From Gonocerus acuteangulatus (taxonomy: Eukaryota > Arthropoda > Insecta > Hemiptera > Coreidae), in contig OX328124.1 of assembly GCA_946811695.1 (NCBI GenBank), positions 61,812,704 through 61,876,703 on the forward strand: a DNA stretch of 64,000 bases. The letters are read 5' to 3'. The notes beneath the pieces are model-generated. The model was not told the origin of the DNA. It was given only the letters and a program-made list of their open reading frames with translations, and searched no databases. A program made the translations under genes and the position numbers. Below, piece by piece: positions 57,506 to 64,000 of the stretch (position 1 is its first letter; each line of letters opens with the position of its first letter).

Positions 57506-58023
57506 AACTATAAATTTTCTTTGGATTGTTAAAAGTTACATCGCAGTTATTAAAACACTAGTACTTAAACGATCCTTCCAAGTCTATGTGGGGTAGTTTA
57601 TTAGAAGATAAAAAGCAATTGAGGAGATACATTTGGCCAACAAAAGTTAGGAAGGCCTAGGAAGAATTGGCCATACTTCCTGAGAAGCAGGTAATCTTTC
57701 TCTCTCTTTCTCTCAATCTCGTCCTCTTTTCACTCTAGTACACAAATATGCGCGCGCTTCATCCTCTTCTCTCCCTTATACACAAACATGCGCGCGCTTC
57801 AACAAATCCTTGAGACCGGATACTTATTTCGCTGAATGAAATGGACTTCTTTCAGAGTTGGTCATTTGCCAGAGCTGTAAAATGTATTACTATAAGCAGT
57901 AATCCATATATTTATTAATTTTACACTACAAAATGTCTCCAAATTTATAAATGTATGATCAGTTTTTATAATTTGTTCTTAAGCATTTGTTATTGGAGCG
58001 AATTAAGAAATACGCCCAAATAA
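57506..58023. other. Spacer with 40-bp tandem duplication
   Basis: TACACAAATATGCGCGCGCT at 57,739 recurs as TACACAAACATGCGCGCGCT at 57,779, each followed by TCA or TTC-rich text. It gives a 40-bp period, two copies. Confidence 0.7.
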
Positions 58024-58076
58024 TGCATTTTATCAAAGTAGCGATTGTATAATAATCGGTACTTTGATAAAATGCA
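58024..58076. repeat. Hairpin with 17-bp perfect arms
   Basis: TGCATTTTATCAAAGTA (58,024-58,040) pairs with TACTTTGATAAAATGCA (58,060-58,076). After one mismatch, five further pairs (CGATT/AATCG) close a 7-nt loop. Confidence 0.95.
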
Positions 58077-59178
58077 ATAATATAGTGGTAAATGCGATAT
58101 CAAACGCACACATTGTAGGTTTTTGGTCTGTCAAAGTGCAAGCCGAAACATTCAGATGGTTCTTTCTGAAATCCTTTGTTGTTCTTTAGCCGAATCCCAA
58201 CTGTTTATCGCTAGAATTAATAGGCGTTTTGCCGTAAAAGAGGAAGAAATATATGGTTTACTAAGACCTGATTAACACAGCCATCCTCCCTAACACAAAC
58301 AGAAAATGTGGGGACACATTTTAAAGAACAATATAATACAAGAACAAAAAATTAATGGAAATTTGCTTATTTTCATTAGGAGCTTCAATTCAATGGTACC
58401 GTGAAAACCCCATTTTTGTGAAATATATTTAATATATTCTAGATATGACTATTTTGAATGATTTGTGTTCTGTATATATACCATCTGTAATATTTAAGAC
58501 AACTAGTAGAATACAGAAAACACTTTTGAGAATCAGGATTTTTTCTTTGACTAAGTAGCCCCAAAAGAGCAAGTATTAAAAACTCAATTTGTAACTTACA
58601 CAACAAAAAAGTAAAAGAAAATACATCACGTCAATCTACGAATAAAATGGAAATATTTGCTTCCACGTGACAAGAAGAAATTATCTCTTCATTCCACGTC
58701 AGAGAACGTAAAATAAGCTAAAAATTGAAAAGAATATCATGACCAATATCCTATTGAAGGAGGCATTTCAATGGGACGAATAATGGAAAAACTGATACAA
58801 GATTCATCGGAATTATAGAAGAGTTCATTTCACTCTCCTTTTATCTGAGAGGAACTCATCCGGAAGAATATTTATATTTAAAACATATTTGACTTTTTAT
58901 TTTTTGGTAACAAAATGTTATGCAGGGGAGAGAGGCCCGATCGAACATATTTGTCTTAAAAGCAATTAAATATTACAATAAAAAAAATTGTTTTACATGT
59001 TCCTGGAGTGTTTTCGGGTGCATTTTAATCGCAGCTTTTATATATTCCATTTTCAGGATTGGTTTTCACGCCTTGAATAATAAATAATCAAAAGGTGAAA
59101 GCCGGATTACCCTATATGATCAAAATGATCTTTATAAAAAGGGAAGAAAACCAACAAAAACAGACAACAGATTAAACG

Positions 59179-59215
<37 letters not shown>

Positions 59216-59361
59216 TATTTATTGTTGGTCCAGTAATAATTTTATTCAATCCACTGAATATCTTTCCAAATTATTTATTGTTTTAAAATAAGTTTTAATA
59301 ACATAATCTGTCAAATATAAGCCACATAAAATCGTGAAGAGTTTTGATGGACAAATGGTGT
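58077..59361. other. AT-rich spacer with poly-T
   Basis: Poly-T run at about 59,184-59,214. No gene recognised. Confidence 0.4.
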
Positions 59362-59408
59362 ATTACAAAAACACCTTATACACAATTTATAAAAGGTGTT
59401 TTTGTAAT
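59362..59408. repeat. Hairpin with 16-bp perfect arms
   Basis: ATTACAAAAACACCTT (59,362-59,377) and AAGGTGTTTTTGTAAT (59,393-59,408) are exact inverts with a 15-nt loop. A further GTGT/ACAC pairing is possible outside. Confidence 0.95.
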
Positions 59409-60061
59409 ATTACACTATGATAAATTGTTATACAGTAAATCGCCAAAATTTGCGAAACTCTTAATAAATAAAATAAAAAATACTAAGTGAATTTTTGTTT
59501 TCTAACCAGCACCACCATTAAAAACAAGATTTTTTTCGTCCCTATAATTCTTCTTCACACAGATTTTTATTTGAAAGGCTTTTGTAACAATATATTATAC
59601 TGGGAGTCTTGGAAATTCCGTGAAGTACTCCGAATAATTGCAGGTTTTTTTGTGTTTATTTTTGTCCTCTTATCTCGTTACTTAATGAGAACCGCTCCCG
59701 TTAAAATTAATGTGGAAGAAATGACTTGTCGTGAAGAACATTTTAGGTTAGTTCTAATTATGATTTCAGTTGTAAGGGCTCCTATATTATTGCCGAGTTA
59801 AAATGTATTTAAAAATACATCAGCGAAAAATGAAAGAAATCAACTCGATGACGCAGTCCCCAATTGCTGACAAAATATATATATACATACTCGCCTTTTC
59901 TAGCGCAACTGTCAACAAAAATGATTGTCTTGAGGAAAAGTACTTCAGCAAAAATGGAAGGTCCAGTGTGTCAACAATCAGAATCTTTATAGTATAAGTT
60001 ATAAGCTCCTGAAGAGTCACCAGAAGGACGTGAAACATGTACACAACATGTGTTTGGAACT

Positions 60062-60121
<60 letters not shown>

Positions 60122-61073
60122 GCCGTCTCCCACATTTACGTGAATTTAGTTAGAATTAACATTAAAAAAACATTTGTAGAGACAGTGTTGTAAATCACTC
60201 TAAATAATAGAGCCTGAATAGATGATTTAAGGAGAATACAGATTATAGTAAAAAATTGGTCTTTGTACAACTGAAAATTCAATAAACCCGATTGATTACC
60301 ATAACGGGGTTTTCAGCTGTTTTTTTGAACAAAAAAAAATTAATTACTCGAAACCTACTTTCATTCTAGTCAGCTAATTTATATATACATATAGCAATTG
60401 AGCCTTAACTTAAAATAACCATCCAAATGAATGATCATGCCCAGATTATGCTAGATCAACGCTCAAAAGCTCAGTGTGTACAATATAAAACGTGCTTCTG
60501 AAAATGCATCACTCGACGTGAAATGTGCAGATCGCCGAATAAAATAGATTTGTGAGAATTTAATCTGTTTAAATATTACCTATCGCCAAATTACAAATAA
60601 GTAAATATTATCTTTCAATACCAACAATTTCGAGCTCCCTTAAAGCTTGGGCGAACATTAAAGGTGATGTAATTAGGAGTATAAAGATTGAAAAACAAAA
60701 TGGGCCCATGTATGTGTAAAGGGTAAGACTATTAGCCATGTATTGTAGGGTATTAGGGTGAAGTTGTCTGGAAAATAACAACGGAGACAGAGGGGGCAGA
60801 ATGCCACCTGAATCCCAATGTTCCTGTAATTAGTGTTCTCCCGGGGACCCTAGAGGCTAAACAAACGGCCAGCCATAGCCGACAGCTCGATATCCCTCCG
60901 ATCCACCTCTAGCGCAAAGTACAATTCTAGGCTATTCCAACTAGGCAGCAACATGTTATTATGATTGCCACCAAAAAATAGCACTTTTAGGGCTCAATCC
61001 TAAGATTAAATACGGATTTATTTAATGTACCATTACACAGAAATGTTAATGTCCTTTTAAAATTTGCTCCAAT
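59409..61073. other. AT-rich spacer with ~60-base poly-T
   Basis: A near-pure T run at about 60,062-60,120. A GC-richer stretch at 60,690-60,920 is unassigned. The 104-codon frame at 59,487-59,801 lacks any motif. Confidence 0.4.
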
Positions 61074-61215
61074 TTTAGGACGCTAGGTTATCACCCGTTC
61101 CTAGCCAGGATAGGATTGATGCTCTCTCTTTTTTCAAAAGAAGTGCAAAAACACCCCTAGTGGAAATTGAACCCATGCCCTTAGGCACCGAGTTCCCATA
61201 TACCTTTATGTCGGC
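61074..61215 (-). repeat. tRNA-derived SINE, family S2 (copy 4)
   Basis: On the minus strand: GGGTTCAATTTCCACTAGGG (B box region), CTTTTGAAAAAAGAGAGAGC, ATCAATCCTATCCTGGCTAG and a decayed ATAACC..CGTCCTAAAATT end. Diverged and lacking the A-rich tail. Confidence 0.7.
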
Positions 61216-62093
61216 TGACAGGGCGTAAAAACCTAGGACTAAACACGACTGATACCTTATGAAGCCAACTTTTAACTTACAATGACACGTTAGTTGCACC
61301 TTACAAATAATACTTTAATGTCGCAACAAAAATTACTTAAATTCAATAGGTACATCAAAAATTGCAACATGAGTGGTGGAATATGAGTAACAAAAAACTG
61401 AGATCGACAGTAATTTGGTAGGGGAAAGTGGGGATAATTGACAGTAGGGGTCAGTTGGCATTGGGCATCTAAGTAATTCCATGGTTTGTTGAGAGCACTG
61501 TCGTGCCTGTGACGTAGTATTCCAAAAAAAACAAAAAAAAACGCAGTATTATTATTGTTTGCGTTAAAATTTCAACTTCATTTGAATCAGTGTGACTGAA
61601 TGGAATAATAATATAGTCAACATGCATGACTATAACAGTCATGCATAACTCTGCTAACCAGTGTGTTGTGGTTTAAGACGTAGCACTGTTCTTGGACTAT
61701 CCGCAAGAATGTGTAGCGATTGAAATTACACCCATGAAAAAAAAAAAAAAAAAAAAAAAAACTTTAATGTTTTATTAAAACATTGGCCTAGTAGATATTG
61801 AAAAAACTTAGACTTCCCATTAATTTATTTTATTTTGTGCTCTGCATGTCAGGAGTCTCTTAAGGATCAACTTATTTATGTACGTCCCAATTGACCCTGA
61901 ATTCAGGAAGCACCGAATAAAAGAAATTAATGAAAAGCTAAAGCTTATCAAACACAATCATGAGAATATCTTATGGGTGTGTGTGTGTGTGTGTGTGTGT
62001 GTATTATAGTTTGAAAATGACCGCGTTAAAATTTATCTGTCTTTCTATAAATTTATCCATTATGTATCTATTTATATATACATATATATATAT
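61216..62093. other. Spacer with poly-A and (TG)n
   Basis: Poly-A at 61,737-61,760 and (TG)n at 61,977-62,002. GGGGAAAGTGGGGATAATTG at 61,425 and TTGACCCTGAATTCAGG at 61,889 may be a decayed inverted pair. Nothing coding recognised. Confidence 0.4.
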
Positions 62094-62401
62094 TGTACGC
62101 GCTGGGGATTGAAAATTAATCCTCGGCACGTGGTTTGAGGGATGGGTTCAGAGTATGAGAAAAAAACATGTAAACTTACCATTACGTTGCCAGCTACTGA
62201 AGAAACAGGGCCCTGTTCGCAGCTCCTGGAAAGTAAAGAGAGAAGAGAGGCCGGAACGTAATGGGAATTGAGGGGGCAGTCCCGAGCTATAAGAATGAGA
62301 TGTGATCTACTCTAGATCTGGAAACGAACTGCGCTGATATATTAGGGAGGTGGGGGTACGACGTACTTTGTACCCTAAGTCTTAAAGCCCGCGCCCCAAC
62401 A
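62094..62401 (-). mobile_element. Probable 3' LTR of a BEL/Pao retrotransposon
   Basis: On the minus strand the segment starts TGTTGGGGCGCGGG (plus-strand end 62,401) and ends CAGCGCGTACA (62,094), the TG...CA form of LTRs. It lies ~350 bases downstream of the pol stop. Just before it, TTGGTGGGCGGTA is a plausible purine-rich primer for plus-strand synthesis. A TATA-like TAATATAT occurs inside. The boundary is inferred from these signals alone, because the 5' LTR lies outside the window and cannot be compared. (TA)-rich sequence follows. Confidence 0.65.
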
Positions 62402-62753
62402 TACCGCCCACCAAGAAACGATAGTTTCTTAAAAAGAGAAATAAGAAATCTTGAGAAAGAAGAAAATAAATTATAATAATAAATATGTGGTTATCTTCCA
62501 AAGGTTCATCACGAAAAGGTATGAGAGAGAGAGAAGTAGGAATAAAGGAAACGCAAGTTCTTCACTTCCAAGGGGGCTGTCATGGAAGACTTCTTCGCGG
62601 GAAGCCCACGGAGAGGATGAGGACTAAGGAGGGATGAATCCTTTGGCAAATTATAATAAAGCCTCGCTTGGCGATAAGAAAGAGAGACAACAAAACACTT
62701 GTGAAATAATAGAAAAATAAATGAATGCTTCTTGCGAGAGAAAAAACAAACAA
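62402..62753 (-). other. Non-coding region between pol and 3' LTR
   Basis: About 350 bases without a frame, containing GA-rich stretches; expected untranslated 3' region of the BEL/Pao element. Confidence 0.55.
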
Positions 62754-64000
62754 TTAATGTGGCAGCAACAGTAGTTTTGTTACTGGCCTGACATAAGTGC
62801 CATGGGTTGTGCGGATTGACACCACACGCACCACGCCGTCACGTCCTGCATGTACGGCTTCAACCCGGCCAATAGGCCATGCGAGGGGTGGTAAAGAATT
62901 TTCCTTGAGGAAAACGATGTCGCCTACGGCAAGGTTCTCGGAGCACTTTGTCCACTTCTGTTTTTGCATGAGTGTGTTTAAATACTCAGAAGTCCAGCGT
63001 CTCCAATAGGACGCATATAACGACTTGACCCTTGTCCAACGTGATGCATATGAGGTACTTTCTTCTAGAGGTTCTGGAACGGCTAACAGAGGGCCGCCCA
63101 CCAAGAAATGACCAGGGGTTAGAAGATCAGGATCATCAAGAGGATGAGGGCAAGAGAGATAGAGTGGACGACTATTTAAGACGGCTTCAATGCGCGCAAC
63201 TAGAGTAGTGAGTTCCTCGTAACTTAGAGCAGGATTCCGGCCAAGCATTCGTACCAAAAGGAGTTTGGCAGATTTTATGCCAGCTTCATGAAGGCCACCA
63301 GAATGAGGTGCATAAGGAGGATTAAAATTCCATCTTATGCTGCGGGATGCGAGAAATGCGCTAATTTCAGGAGAGGAGGCCTTCATCTGATCATAAACTT
63401 CTTTTAGGTGTCGAGAAAAACCAACAAAATTACGCTCACAGTCTGAATAAATGTCGTGGGGGAGACCTCGTCTCGCAAAAAATCTGTCTAGAGTAGCGAT
63501 AAATGCTTGGGTTGACAGAGAGGAGACAACTTCCAGATGGACAGCCTTAGTACTGAAGCAAACGGAAGGACATAAGTAGCATTTCTTAGCAGCAGTATTC
63601 TTCCTGCTGCTTTCCTTAATGAGAAAGGGGCCAGCGAAATCCACCCCGGTGCTTGTGAAAGGCTTTGAGACATTGACTCTTGGATAAGGCAGATTAGACA
63701 TAACTGGCTGAGTAACTGAGGCTCTTAACTTGTGGCATGTAAGGCACTTGTGGATGCGCTTGCGCACTAGATCGCGAAGAGAAATTATCCAATAATATCG
63801 CTGGATCAAACTTTGAGTAGTCCTAGGTCCTGAGTGCAAGGAAACTAAATGATAATAGTCGCAGAGGAGTTCAGATATTCTTGATTTTTTAGGCAAAAGA
63901 ATAGGATGCTTAGCTGTCTCACTTAAGTTTGAGTACCTCAAGCGGCCACCAACTCTTATAAGTCCCTTTTTATCGAGATATGGGGACAGGGATGCTATAT
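62754..64000 (-). CDS. BEL/Pao Pol polyprotein, integrase and C-terminal domain (partial)
   Basis: An open frame runs from the window edge to the stop at 62,754 with no interruption (about 415 codons seen). The visible first ATG (63,941) is internal, since coding sequence with YLDKKGLIRVGGRLRYSNLS spans it. In order: the H-H-C-C zinc domain (YYHLVSLHSG...KCLTCH); the integrase core with its catalytic acids in GVDFAGPF, IYSDCERNF and GGLHEAG; then a DUF5641-type C-terminus (LTPGHFLVGGPL, WTRVKSLYASYWRRW, GDIVFLKE, RPVTKLLLLP). This enzyme inserts the retroelement cDNA into the genome. All three catalytic residues are present, and the frame is clean, so the copy may be young. Reverse transcriptase and gag would lie beyond the window. 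Confidence 0.95.
   Translation of the reverse strand, partial: IASLSPYLDKKGLIRVGGRLRYSNLSETAKHPILLPKKSRISELLCDYYHLVSLHSGPRTTQSLIQRYYWIISLRDLVRKRIHKCLTCHKLRASVTQPVMSNLPYPRVNVSKPFTSTGVDFAGPFLIKESSRKNTAAKKCYLCPSVCFSTKAVHLEVVSSLSTQAFIATLDRFFARRGLPHDIYSDCERNFVGFSRHLKEVYDQMKASSPEISAFLASRSIRWNFNPPYAPHSGGLHEAGIKSAKLLLVRMLGRNPALSYEELTTLVARIEAVLNSRPLYLSCPHPLDDPDLLTPGHFLVGGPLLAVPEPLEESTSYASRWTRVKSLYASYWRRWTSEYLNTLMQKQKWTKCSENLAVGDIVFLKENSLPPLAWPIGRVEAVHAGRDGVVRVVSIRTTHGTYVRPVTKLLLLPH

Noticed and set aside
59487..59801. 104-codon frame with hydrophobic stretches
   Set aside because: Hydrophobic runs follow from T-rich sequence. No domain, splice context or homology that I can see.
61425..61910. Possible TIR element bounded by GGGGAAAGTGGGG and a TTGACCC-containing inverse
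   Set aside because: The inverted similarity is short and broken, no target duplication was seen, and the right boundary is unclear. It is kept only as a remark.
62797..63009. Plus-strand frame opposite the BEL/Pao pol
   Set aside because: It is a shadow of the intact pol frame.

Overview
The window reads as nuclear DNA of an animal, most probably an arthropod and likely an insect. It is strongly AT-rich and full of long (TA)n microsatellites, foldback elements, tRNA-derived SINEs and broken transposons. It has no operon-like gene packing, and the element families seen (piggyBac, mariner, I-clade and R1-like LINEs, BEL/Pao) are those common in insect genomes. I found no host protein-coding gene that I can support. 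Everything with recognisable coding capacity is mobile-element sequence.

Layout. 1-7.5 kb: microsatellite-bearing interspersed repeats with a 142-bp tandem unit, two foldback repeats and a SINE. 7,561-10,540: a complete but dead piggyBac element with TTAA target duplications. 11.5-14.2 kb: a TIR element with internal duplications, the 3' end of an I-clade LINE with poly-A tail, and a ~590-bp foldback. 15-26 kb: a full-length SINE with target duplication, two copies of a ~780-bp interspersed repeat, a 545-bp mariner deletion derivative with perfect 31-bp TIRs, and the C-terminus of an R2-like endonuclease LINE. 27.8-33.4 kb: a nearly full-length I-clade LINE (ORF1 plus ORF2, minus strand) inserted into a ~190-bp TIR element. 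34.8-37.4 kb: a foldback element abutting a 5'-truncated R1-like LINE with RNase H. 38-45 kb: SINE copies, a Harbinger-like MITE, two further copies of the 11.6-kb TIR family and a 201-bp inverted repeat. 47.6-51 kb: degenerate tandem repeats, a perfect 27-bp hairpin and a higher-order minisatellite. 51.9-55.1 kb: a younger 5'-truncated I-clade LINE with one visible frameshift. 55-61 kb: SINEs, a piggyBac C-terminal scrap and two strong hairpins. 62.1-64 kb: the 3' end of a BEL/Pao LTR retrotransposon (intact integrase end of pol plus a probable LTR), running off the window.

The elements do not form a pathway. They are a record of successive insertions, some nested. The LINEs supply the kind of machinery SINEs borrow, and the short TIR elements (mariner derivative, 11.6/42.7/45.3-kb family, Harbinger-like MITE) depend on transposases encoded elsewhere. 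The most useful observations are structural: a nested LINE whose target duplication reconstructs an empty TIR element, a mariner derivative that keeps only the DNA-binding domain, compensatory changes in an inverted repeat between two copies of one repeat family, and microsatellites growing inside defined positions of transposons.
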